A DNA stretch of 64,000 bases from Glebionis coronaria. Taxonomy: Eukaryota; Streptophyta; Magnoliopsida; Asterales; Asteraceae. The position numbers and the translations under genes were made by a program. The stretch is taken from positions 387,313,307 to 387,377,306 of the forward strand of contig CM046878.1 of NCBI GenBank assembly GCA_025667525.1. Direction: 5' to 3'. A model generated the notes under the pieces. That model searched no databases, was not told where the DNA came from, and worked only from the letters and a program-made list of their open reading frames with translations. This document shows, one piece after another, positions 11,336 through 20,552 of the stretch; the first letter of the stretch is position 1; each line of letters starts with the position of its first letter.

Positions 11336-11614
11336 TCTATTTAACAGAAACTGTGATTTTTAAACTCTTATATTTTACTGCAAGGTGCAGTGGTCGGTAA
11401 AACTCTAATTTTTCATAAACGTTTTAAAACAAACTTATGAACTCACCAACTTTATGTTGACATTTTTAAGCATGTATTTCAGGTACTTGACTATGTGGAT
11501 TATTTGGAGTCTACTTTGTGGTTTTTGGCATGTAGAGGTCGTTCTCGGATCAAGACTCGGATAATCATGACGTAAGTGGGCTTCCGCTGGGCCAATTTGG
11601 GGGTTTACAACATT

Positions 11615-13026
11615 CACTTTTGTGGGTGGAGTGATAGGTTCAGCAATTTCGACCTCTGGAGTAATGTTAGAGATTGAGTGAGGATAAAATGCATGAACAT
11701 ATGGAAAGTCCTTGTGACATGCCTGAGGTGATTCCTTGGGATTTGAGAAATCATCTTTTGGATATGAATTGACTTCATTGAAATCAATGTCACATTCTTC
11801 TGGCTTAGTGTGAGTAATGACATCATCTGCTTCATTAAAGGTAACATGAATGGATTCTTCAAGTTCTTGCCTGCGAATGTTGAATACTCTATAGGCTCTA
11901 TAGGTGGGAGAGTAACCAACAAAGAATCCATCATCTGACTTTTCATCAAATTTTCCCAGATGATCTCTTCAGTTGTGAATGAAAACAGGGAAACCAAAGA
12001 CATGGAAGTAGCTTACATCAGGGGCTCTCTTCCTATACAATTCATAAGCGGTCTTGTCGTGTCTCTTCACAATAATAGATCTGTTTTGTGTGTAACACGC
12101 TGTGTTCACAGCTTCACCCCAAAATTGTTTTGGAAGTCTTGATTCGCTAAGCATGGTTCTAGCAGCCTCTAAGAGAGTTCTGTTTCTTCTTTCAGCGACA
12201 TCGTTTTGTTCAAGGGTGCCTGGGGTTGAAAAGATTTATGAGATTCCCTTTTCATCATAAAAGGCTTCCATGGCATTGTTCTTGAATTAAGTGCCATTAT
12301 CACTTCCGATAGCCTTAACTCTGCATTCATTGAAGTTCTCTATTTCTCTGATGAAAGACATTATTATTTCAGCTGCATCACTCTTTCTTTTGAGAAAGAA
12401 TACCCATGTAAATCTAGATCTACAATGACTAGTGTATACTTGTTGTGATTAAGGGATTTTGGTTTTACTGGCCCAAATAAGTCCATGTGAAGAAGATGGA
12501 GGCACTTATTTATGGAGAATGATTGCTTTGTTTTGAATGAGGCTCTATGGTGCTTCCCTTTCTCGCAGGCTGAGCAAGGTTTGTCTTTGGTGAAGATCAG
12601 AGAGGGAAGCCCAGCCACTAAATCATTCTTGGCCAGTTTGTTGATGTTCTTGAAGTTAAGGTGGGAGAGTCTCTTATGCCATAGCCAATTTTCACTATCA
12701 GATGCTTTGGCAAAGAGACAGGTGTTCTTCCCTTTTGGACATGATGTCATGTCAATAACATACACATCCCTTCTTCTGGGTGCAATTAGAACAACATCAT
12801 CATTCTGATTGAAGATTGTTCCTTGGGTCTTGGTGAACAGAACTTTGAAACCAGCATCGCAGAGTTGACTAATGCTGATTAAGTTGTGCTTTAATCCATT
12901 GACATAAGCGACCCTTGTGAAGGTTATACCATTGCAATCCGCTGAGCCATAACCCTCAGTAGCCCCTGAGGAGTCATCTCCAAAGACTACTTTTGGACCC
13001 ACTATCCAGATACCAAACAGATTTCT
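11615..13026 (-). pseudogene. Copia-1 protease remnant, GAG-pre-integrase and integrase
   Basis: Near 13000-13020 the minus strand encodes SVWYLDSG, the Copia protease active-site motif. The sequence then jumps almost at once to VVFGDDSSGATEGYGS, so most of the protease appears deleted. The 212-residue frame 12364-13002 contains the GAG-pre-integrase region (VNGLKHNLISISQLCDAGF) and the integrase zinc site: WHKRLSHLNF with its two His, then CSACEKGKHH with two Cys. It enters the core at LHMDLFGPVKP. Around 12155-12370 the core is scattered over frames with stops. 11969-12154 carries the C-terminal RLPKQFWGEAVNTACYTQNR and YFHVFGFP. A further fragment reaches 11615. The gene is interrupted at 11614 by the solo LTR and could not make integrase. 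Confidence 0.88.
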
Positions 13027-13590
13027 TCAAGTATGCATGCATAGATATAACAGATCTAGATTAGTTTCAATGATGAACCCACTTTCCAATGGGTCCATGC
13101 TGTCGCTAACCAGCAACATTGGGTCTTCTATGGTTCCTTTCTCCCCCTCTTTGGTTGCAGTCTCTAAGTTCATGACGCATACTTCCACAAATGTCACATC
13201 TAGGATAATGCTCACACTCATCAGAGTGATGGTCAAAGAAGCCGCAGTACTTGCATAGGGGATTTGGTCTGTAACCCTGAGAATTGTCTCGGGGTTTGGG
13301 CTCAGGTCTCCTAGAGGGCCTTTGAGGAGTTTTAGACCTTAATTGAGTTCTTGTTCTTTGAACAACAATAGTCTCCTCATGCTCTCTGGAGGTGTGTTTA
13401 GTAGACTCACATGTGATACATTTTTTTTTCTTAGAGCAGTCCTCAGAGGAATGATTTTTGAAACTGCAATGTTTTCAAGGCCTGAATAAAGCTCTCCCCT
13501 TAGAGCTACTCTATCCTTCACCAAGAGAGTTAACAGATGGACTGTTGACTCTGGGGTTGATATGTTCTTTCAACCCCTTTACTTCTTCCA
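13027..13590 (-). pseudogene. Copia-1 extra zinc-knuckle array between gag and protease
   Basis: In one minus-strand frame I read a series of Cys/His clusters. One at 13214-13255 is CKYCGFFDHHSDEC (C-x2-C-x5-H-x4-C). One at 13157-13198 is CDICGSMRHELRDC (C-x2-C-x4-H-x4-C). Upstream near 13390-13420 is CITCESTKHTSREH (C-x2-C-x4-H-x4-H). They are joined by a basic Arg/Pro/Ser-rich linker (13260-13350). Zinc knuckles of this kind bind RNA in Gag proteins. This set is additional to the damaged gag knuckle at 14644-14685. A stop near the start of the frame separates it from the upstream gag. Confidence 0.6.
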
Positions 13591-15716
13591 TCAAGGTGAG
13601 GAGAAGTTGCTTGGTGGGTGAAAGCTCTTCAGGGGAGGAGTGGGTTTGGTGGAGTCCTTGGCCATAAAAACCTTTTTGTGCGCTTTATCAGCGACTTTGA
13701 GAATTGAATTCCCATGGGTTTTGGTTGGAGATTTTGGGCCAAGCAAGGAATCAGATGGGTTAGCACCAGCGAGTCTTGGTAGAGCTGGTGCCTCTGATTT
13801 CTTGTCAGAGTTTATCTCATCCACAGAGGTGGAAGATGGAGAAGAAACATCTGAAGGGACAAATTTAACATTGGGTACAGGTATATGATTTTTGAATCTA
13901 CCCTTCCCCCCAATAGCCTGAACCACATCACCTGGTATGGCTTCAACACCTATTTCCTCTACTGTGGATTGAGCCAAATTCCATTTTTCAATGGTTCTTC
14001 TGAGTTCAGTGTTTTCATCAGTTAAAGACTCATTTTCATTGGACAGTTTGTTTACTTCGTTTTGAAGTTGATTTGCAAGATTCACAAAAGGTTTGAGATT
14101 TATTAACTCAGATTGACAAAGATTTAACTCTGTTTTAAGACTATGAAACTTGTTTAACAGGTTTTTTCTTTGCTCTTCCACAAAGTGGAGGTCAACTAAG
14201 GTATAGTCACTAACATGGTCTCTATTATGACCTTCAGGCATAGAAAGCAATCTTTGTACCTTTTTCATGGTGATGTCCACCCATTGACCAAATCTTGCTT
14301 CACTCTTTCCCACAACAGGTTCTTCATCAGCGACTGCCATAAAAGCTCTGACAGTAGTGGTTCCTTCATCCTCAGATGTAAGAGCTTCATCATCCCAGTC
14401 AAATGAAGCAGCAATCGGACCTTTTCCAGTCTTCTTATTGTCCTTTTTCTTGGCTGCATCTTCAGCCTTTTGGTTGAGTTTCATCAGCTCAGCTTTCAAG
14501 GCTTTGTACTTAACTTTGTAGTCCTTCTTCCCCTCTGAGTCAGAGTGGGAAGTTTGCTTGAAAGGTGAGGTAGAGAACTTCTTCTTGCTGTTGTGGTTGT
14601 TGCTGAATGATGGAAAGCTTGGAGAGGAGGTTTTGTTTGACCAAAAATCTTTCTGAAAGTGACAATTCTTTCCACAAGTGTAGCATGACACCTTGGATTT
14701 ATCAACCTTGGCAGCTCCAACTCTACCTGATCTCTTGTAGTACCTCTTTTGGTCAGCTCGAAGAGCTCTGTCATGGAACTCAGCATGCAATTCATCAAGA
14801 AATTCTTGTCTACTTCTGGTATCCTCTTCTATGTCAGAGTCGTTGTCCTGAAAAGAATGGTTAGCAACAAGAGCTTTTGAACCAGTGATATTGGTGGTAA
14901 ACCTATCAGTCTCTAATTTGTAAATGGAGTCAATTAGCCCTTCTTCATAGTTATATCTACCAAACAGTTGGGCCAAAGTATCATTTTTGATAGCATTATT
15001 TGCTCTTAAGGTCTGGTTTAGGCTAAGCTATTTTCTAGGTAAACTATTAACAAATGTAGCATTAACCTCATCCTTAGGTAGAACAACTCCATTATTTCCC
15101 AAATCATTCAGCAAAATCTTAAGCCTAGTATAAGTTTGAGCAACACTTTCTGTTTCCAAAGCTTTAAAAGCATTAAACTTAAGTCTAAGGGCTTGGATTT
15201 TGGTTTCTTTTGTTTCCTCTGGACCTTCATACCCTAGAACTAACTCGGTCCACATCTCCTAAGCAGAGTTGCATTTGATAATGGATTTTATAATGTTCTT
15301 GGGTAGGCAAGAGACTATGATACTTTTGAGTCTCTTGTCCTGGTTAGCCAGACGTCTATCCGTTGGAGACCATTGCTTAACAGGCTTCTTAATGGGTCTC
15401 TCAGGGGTAGAGGAAACTGCCAGTGGTACATAGGGACCATTTTCTAAGATTTCTATCAAGAAAGGTTCTAAGCCATCTAAATATATAAGAAATTCACTCT
15501 TCTAACTTGAAAATCTTCTTCATCAAACGCTAGAACATTGGACACATGTGACCCCCCACGAACATCAAGAAGTTGGGGAAGGTCATCATCATTATTACTA
15601 GTGCTTACAACCGGTGTAGGCATTGTAGTAGATGTGGTGGCCGGAGCGTTGGTCGAAGTGGTACCTTGACTGGTTTGACCAAAGGGTGGTGGTGTAGGAG
15701 GCATAGTTTCAGTCAT
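13591..15716 (-). pseudogene. Copia-1 gag
   Basis: Gag starts at MTETMPPTPPPFGQ (15716) with a Thr/Pro/Ser-rich N-terminus. A frameshift lies near 15475, followed by two in-frame stops (15256-15258 and 15025-15027). The body has the Copia gag signature: WSPTDRRLANQDKRLKSIIVSCLPKN, EMWTELVLGYEG, KIQALRLKFNAFK and QTYTRLKILLNDL. The long open part (13591-14976) holds a zinc knuckle at residues 98-111 reading CYTCGKNCHFQKDF, where the final Cys of C-x2-C-x4-H-x4-C is Phe. A long coiled coil follows (NLLNKFHSLKTELNLCQSEL to RRTIEKWN), then a Ser/Pro-rich tail. The large coiled-coil gag fits the SIRE-like assignment. In the family Gag forms the particle and packages RNA. Confidence 0.88.
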
Positions 15717-15774
15717 ATTAGTATCTTGATTTTAAAAACAAGAACGGTTTAAAAAAAGTTTTATAAATCAAACC

Positions 15775-15786
15775 GCTCTGATACCA
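15775..15786 (-). other. Primer binding site of Copia-1 (tRNA-iMet type)
   Basis: The minus strand reads TGGTATCAGAGC two bases inside the 5' LTR. This is the classic plant Copia site, complementary to the 3' end of initiator methionine tRNA. Confidence 0.93.
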
Positions 15787-15788
15787 AT

Positions 15789-16652
15789 TGAAAGTCCCTT
15801 AATATAACAATTGTCGAAACTATAACTCGAATAAACACAAAAACACAACGAAATACTTTTCAAACGCGTAATGCTTTATTAACTATTATAAACAAAGTAT
15901 TACAAAGTGATATGAATACACCCGTTGAATGACAATAAGAAATGAACCCTAGAACGAGTAAACTTGATTCGAGACTCAAGTTTACAAGGGAACCTATGAG
16001 TCGCTGGTAGACAGCTGAGGGCTCAGTGGTTCCAAAGAGAGAAAGAACTTAGATAATTTATCCAAGCACAAGGGTTGCATTAACTCTTCTTTCTCACTCC
16101 TATTTATAGTGGTACGAGGTTGCTTCCTTAGTGGGAGTAGTTGATACATGTCATCTTCTGAATGGAAGAGTGCAACGTATTTAATGCATGTCCAAATCGA
16201 GACATACCTTTAAACAACTTTAGGTGAACAGTTCTGCCAACTGTTCACCTTTTGTCCTACTAGGTCGTACTAGGCTTTATCTTGAATCTCTTGTTTTGTC
16301 CTGCTCAAATGCAGATTCTGCCGCCTAAACTATAAAGGATTGGACAAGCTTTGCTTGTATCAGACTTCTAGGGTTCTTAAGTGATCTCTGAGTATTGTCA
16401 ACTCAGAGATCCTTGAACATCAGCACATTCCTTCTACATCCCAGTTATTCATAATCGCTGGTAAGTATGACTTCAGATTGTCTTCGACTTCTCTGACGTT
16501 GTCTTTGACTTGAATGTTCCTGGTGTGCCAGCTGAGGCTTTGCCTTCCGCTGGTCTGGTCTCTGTTGCTGATCCTCTCAGCGATCAGTAACACTTAATCT
16601 AATTTAAACAAATCTATACTGGGCCATAGTTAAAACATTCATTGTCCCAACA
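15789..16652 (-). repeat. Copia-1 5' LTR (right on the plus strand)
   Basis: The 864 bp partner of 531-1399, TGAAAG to CCCAACA on the plus strand. It carries the promoter for the element's minus-strand transcript, and the primer binding site sits just inside it. Confidence 0.93.
16100..16109 (-). promoter_or_regulatory. TATA box of Copia-1 5' LTR
   Basis: CTATAAATAG on the minus strand, about 545 bp from the LTR's upstream edge and conserved with the other LTR. This is the expected driver of genomic RNA. Confidence 0.65.
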
Positions 16653-16657
16653 ATATG
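16653..16657. other. Target site duplication of Copia-1, right copy (ATATG)
   Basis: An exact copy of 526-530, directly after the CA end of the right LTR. The satellite-like array resumes immediately after it. Confidence 0.9.
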
Positions 16658-17975
16658 AGATATTGACATTAAGTAGTCGATTATTTAATTTTAATAAGAA
16701 TTTTTTTCATGCATGCATATTATGAGCAAGTATGCTTTGATTTTCTTAGCTTATTTTTGTTATACTTGAAGTGCAAAAATAAGACATATTAATGTTCAAT
16801 AGACGATTACTTAAAAGTGTTTTGTAAGAATATCTGCACGCGTGCAAATTATAGGAAAGGATTGAGCGTTTGATCTTACTAGTGTATTCTTTATAATTGA
16901 AGTGAAAAAATATAGATATTAATGTTTAACCTTATTAGACGTTTATATAAGTTTGGTAAGAAAATATTTACGCGTGTTAATTATGATTAAAGCTTAAGGC
17001 ATTGATCTTGCTAGCGTATTTTTATACTAGAAAGCAAACATACGAGATATTGATGTATAGTAGACAATTATTTAAATTTTGTAAAACATCTTCATGCGTG
17101 CAAATGCTTTGATCTTACTAGCATATTTTACTATAAGTAAATAAATAGGAATATTGATGTTTAATAGACGATTTTTAAGTATTGTAAGAATATTTGCATT
17201 CGCGAAAGTTATGAGGAAGGATTGAAACTTTGATTTTACTAGCGTATTTTTATGTTAAAAGTGCAAAATTAGGAGATATTTACGGTTCATAGACGATTAT
17301 TTAAGTTTTATAAGAATATCTTCATGCGTGCAAATTATTAGCTAGTATTATAGCGTTGATCTTACTAGCGTATTTTTTATACTAAATATACAAAAATAAA
17401 AGATATTGATATTTAATAGGCGCTTATTTAAGTTTTGTAAGAACATCTTCACGCGTGCAAATTGTAAGCAAGTAGTGACGATTTGATCTTACTAACATAT
17501 TTTCATAATAGAAGGCAAAAATATAAGATATTGATGTTTAAAAGACGTCTATTTAAGTTTTGTAAGAATATATCTTCACGCGTACAAATTATGATGAAAA
17601 ATTGAAGCTTTAATCTTACTGGCGTATTATTTTTATCAGAAGTGCAAAAATAGGAGATATAGATGTTTATTAGACTATTATTTATATCTTCACGCGTGCA
17701 ATTATAAGTAAGTATTGAAGTTGTGATCTTACTAGTGTATTTTTTATATTACAAGTGCAAAATATGAGATATTCAGGTTTAATAAACGGTTATTTAGGGT
17801 TTGTAAGAATATATCTTCACGCGTGCATTTTTTAGATAAATATTAAAGTTTTGATCTTACTAGTGTATTCTTTATACTAGAAGTGCGAAAATTAATATAT
17901 TGGTATTAAATAACGATTATTTAATTTTTGTATGAACATCTTTACGCGTGCAAATCATGAGCATTGATTGAAACG
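16658..17975. repeat. Satellite-like tandem array, right part
   Basis: About eleven degenerate copies of the same ~120 bp unit as 1-525. The CACGCGTGCAAATT-type block recurs near 16837, 17095, 17318, 17450, 17578, 17690, 17820 and 17945, spaced ~115-130 bp. Copies differ by many substitutions and small indels, so the array is old or poorly homogenised. It fades after 17975. Confidence 0.8.
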
Positions 17976-18199
17976 ATTATTACATAGTCACGACATGAAT
18001 AAAATACTCTACTTACCTAATAAAAGTTTGTATAATTAAAAACATTAATTAATAAAAAGTATTAGTTATATAGCAATAAGAAAACAACTCGTACCAACAA
18101 AAATATAAACACAATTTAGATACATTACATAAGTTAAAAGCATCAAAGTTCAACACAAGAAATCCATATCAATTTAAGATAAAATAGCAACCGTGTTAC

Positions 18200-18440
18200 A
18201 GCTCCTAGCCTGCCTGTCCCATCACCGGAACTTCTTGTTCCCTGGGAATCTTAAGAAGATGTCAATATGCCATTTTAAGAACTTCGGTTCTTTGATCAAG
18301 AAAACATAAAAAAATTAGTAAACCAAAATACATACCAAGCATGAGCCAATAGGAGTCTCTCTTGAGCACCACAGGCTTAAGTCTGTGTGGATTGACAAAC
18401 ACCAATTCCGTTATAAGGCCTTGAAACCTCCGAGTGTAAC
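18200..18440 (-). pseudogene. Host gene fragment, two exon-like blocks, gene not recognised
   Basis: On the minus strand a block at 18336-18440 is bounded by a good acceptor (GTGTGTTAG) and donor (GTATGT). It has one open frame containing RRFQGLITELVFVNPHRLKP and KRDSYWLML. After a short intron-like gap a second block starts at about 18289 and reads EPKFLKWHIDIFLRFPGNKK. Composition and splice-like borders suggest real plant exons, but I cannot name the gene. It continues the series of minus-strand fragments at 30654-36591 once the inserted retrotransposons are removed. The flanks 17976-18199 and 18441-18660 are AT-rich with nothing recognised. Confidence 0.45.
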
Positions 18441-18659
18441 CTAACACACACAATAAAATATTGTATATAATAAATTAGACCGAGTATTTTTTTTACAATG
18501 TACCAAACAAGAATATATCCCAATTATGCAACTGGACGAATTTACGCAGACCGATATAATACATCAAACCTACTAAATAGTAAAAACAGCAGTCTATTTC
18601 ATATTTTAAAAATATAGAATGTCATAAATAAATAGTAAAAACGACACAATATATAATCA

Positions 18660-18721
18660 AGCATCTCAGTTGTATACAAAGTATTATCAAACATTGTTGC
18701 TACAACTTGAAATGACCATGT
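18660..18721 (-). pseudogene. RRP12-like fragment, downstream piece
   Basis: Minus-strand sequence directly after the LTR-element insertion encodes VWDMVISSCSNNV before stops, continuing from the RRP12-like exon at 30654-30822. Plant RRP12-like proteins, as I recall them, have a VWDM motif shortly after the segment found there. The retrotransposon at 18727-30653 therefore landed inside this exon. Confidence 0.5.
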
Positions 18722-18726
18722 CCCAC
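18722..18726. other. Target site duplication of the DC1-carrying LTR element (CCCAC)
   Basis: CCCAC precedes TGTTACGGG here and follows GTGTATCA at 30654-30658. The exact match defines the ends of the 18727-30653 element. Confidence 0.9.
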
Positions 18727-18783
18727 TGTTACGGGTCAAATGGTCAAGGCACCAATTATGCACATGTCAAGAAGTTGGAGGAC
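18727..18783 (+). repeat. 5' LTR of DC1 element, first 57 bp
   Basis: TGTTACGGG to TTGGAGGAC matches the first 57 bp of the 3' LTR at 30364. The LTR is interrupted after AGGAC and resumes at 27608. Confidence 0.9.
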
Positions 18784-19144
18784 TAATACAAGGGATTTCC
18801 AAGTATAAAATAATTTCGTATTTAATAACTGGTTTTTAATTAGAAAAATTGTTCGTTGAAATCGGTCTAATCGAATTGATTATTGATTAACGTGCGACTC
18901 AGTCGTATTTTGGTGGGAAACAAAGATTTGTAATTGTTGTAAAATTAAAGTGCAAAACTATAACATAAATGATGGTAATTAAATCTAGAACTAATTAAAA
19001 CTTAAATGTGTAATATTAAAACTTATAAAAGTAATTTAATTAAATGACGAGTAATTTAAGCTTGACGAAAAATTAAATTTGACAAAGTATTAAAAATGTT
19101 ACTTAAAAACAAAACAAAGCAAAATATAATCCAAAACACAAAAC

Positions 19145-19555
19145 CATCGGAATGTCAGATCGGAATGCTGTCACCATACCCATCGGAATCCAGATCGCAA
19201 TGCGCCATCGGAATCAGTCTATCGGAATAAGTCAAAAGAATTCTATCGGAATAACAAAATTGCAATCTATCGGAATGTTTAAAAAGAGAGCTGTCGGAAT
19301 GTATGAAACTTAATCTATCGGAATATTACTAAGTAAAATTGGGCAGCAATTTGACTTAATATACCTCAAGAGCCTTCGGAATATGTGATCGCAATGTGCG
19401 ATCTCAATCCCAGATCGAAATGAGGGGGTTGTTACTCTAGATCGCGAAACCGTCGGAATGTGATAACCTTTGTTCCAATTCTGTCACAATCGGAATGTGG
19501 AGAAGAAGAGTCGTCGGAATGTTTTGAACCCTCCTTTTCCGAAGAAGAACAATCC
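19145..19555 (-). repeat. Cluster of TCGGAAT/TCGCAAT motifs in the Athila-like LTR
   Basis: About thirteen copies of TCGGAAT, usually within ATCGGAATG, plus a few TCGCAAT variants lie in ~410 bp; on the element strand the core is CATTCCGAT. The spacing is irregular. The cluster is downstream of the TATA box in element orientation, so it would be in the transcribed leader. The same cluster occurs in the right LTR (26200-26575). Confidence 0.8.
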
Positions 19556-20117
19556 GCAATAAGCAAAAGCTAAATAAGCTAAAACTAATAAGCTAATATC
19601 AAAAACTTAAATGAAATGGAAATACGATGAGACAATAAGCAACAAATTTAAAGACTTTTTCAAAATACGAAATAAGTAAACAAAATAAGCAAACTTTTAG
19701 AAAGATGATACTTTTTAGAAAACTTAGAAAAACAAATAAGCTAAGTACAAAACAAGCCAATAAGATTGTCAAACTTATAGCTTATTTCATACGAGAACTT
19801 AGATAGAAGTAAAAAGTTGAACTTTTAAATCAAATAAGCAAAGAGGTTAAGCAAAACTTTGCTTAATCCGAATTTGCAACAATTCAAAAACAAGAAAAGT
19901 AGGATGAGAAAAATAAAGAAAAGCTTGATTAAAGGTAAATAAAGATTCAACAATAAAGTTAACTTACTTGGAATTAAAAGGCTTGAAATTTAAGACATGA
20001 AATTAAAGAACAAGATAGTAAATGATATGAAATTAAAGTTGTGCAAGTAAAGAAAAAAAAGGTGGAAAGACTAATTGTCACATTAGCTAACAAAATGAAA
20101 TGTAGTGAAATGGGTGG

Positions 20118-20126
20118 TATTTATAG
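20118..20126 (-). promoter_or_regulatory. TATA box of Athila-like 3' LTR
   Basis: The minus strand reads CTATAAATA, 425 bp into the LTR in element orientation. The same motif is in the other LTR at 27169-27177. Confidence 0.55.
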
Positions 20127-20552
20127 TGATTAGGGAGGTTAAGCATATGTTGCTTCCTTCTTTTTTTCTTTCTCGTCTTCTTAATTCTTCGACTTTCTCG
20201 ACTTTGTCTCGGGATTATTTAAACTCGTCTTATAATATCTTCATTTATTAGACTTGAGTTCTTCGGCTTTATTAAACTTCCGTCTTTCGACTTTTTCTTC
20301 GATAAATCTTCAGAATTGGCCTTGGACTTCCGTTCTTTTTGCACCCTTGATCTTTTGACTTCGTCTTTTGTCTTTTTCTTCAATAAAAGCCCGTGAAAGC
20401 CCATGTTTTCTTCCCTTTTCACATTTTGATCCTAAATCACAACAAAAATACAAACCACGCATAATTCTGACATTTATGACCTAAAATACACGTTTTGGCT
20501 TGGTTATTATTGTAGTTAAGTGGTAAAAGGATGGGTGTTTTTACACCTATCA

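Larger units (their letters stand above)
7718..11609 (+). mobile_element. Solo LTR, ~3.9 kb, gypsy (Tekay/Del-like)
   Basis: A 3,892 bp block runs from TGTGACAACCGGG to GGGTTTACA and interrupts the Copia-1 pol frame. It has TG...CA ends and a near-perfect 5 bp TSD, and it contains no gag or pol. That is the signature of a solo LTR left by recombination between two LTRs. Its opening TGTGACAA and the GCATGTATTTCAGGTACTTG near its end resemble the Tekay-like LTR at 53258-56342 (TGTGACAATC; GCATGTTTTTATCTCAGGTGCTTG), which also supports plus orientation. A TTTATAA motif near 8370 after a C-rich stretch may be the promoter. Short open frames inside (for example 8554-8796, 9224-9589, 10541-10876) show no family resemblance. 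Internal repeats are listed separately. Confidence 0.8.
531..16652 (-). mobile_element. Copia-1: Ty1/Copia LTR retrotransposon (SIRE-like), degenerate, minus strand
   Basis: This complete but inactivated element has two LTRs (869 and 864 bp), a 5 bp TSD, a tRNA-iMet primer binding site and a polypurine tract. Order along the minus strand is gag, zinc knuckles, protease remnant, integrase, reverse transcriptase, RNase H, then ~4.5 kb of extra coding-like sequence before the 3' LTR. Integrase before RT defines Copia. The large gag and long extra region after RNase H suggest the Sirevirus-type lineage. It measures 16.1 kb because a 3.9 kb solo LTR sits between integrase and RT; without it the element is ~12.2 kb. 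Roughly 30 mismatches between the LTRs by eye (~3-4%) suggest an insertion of moderate age. Confidence 0.93.
18784..20552 (-). repeat. Athila-like 3' LTR (left)
   Basis: TAATACAAGG to ACACCTATCA on the plus strand, nearly identical to 25837-27602. It includes the TCGGAAT motif cluster and a TATA-like box. An open stretch at 20219-20422 (Lys/Ser-rich) is not a recognised gene. Confidence 0.93.

Noticed and set aside
15775..15786. tRNA-like TGGTATCAGAGC sequences (also 27851 and 56346)
   Set aside because: These are retrotransposon primer binding sites matching only the tRNA 3' end; no tRNA gene fold surrounds them.
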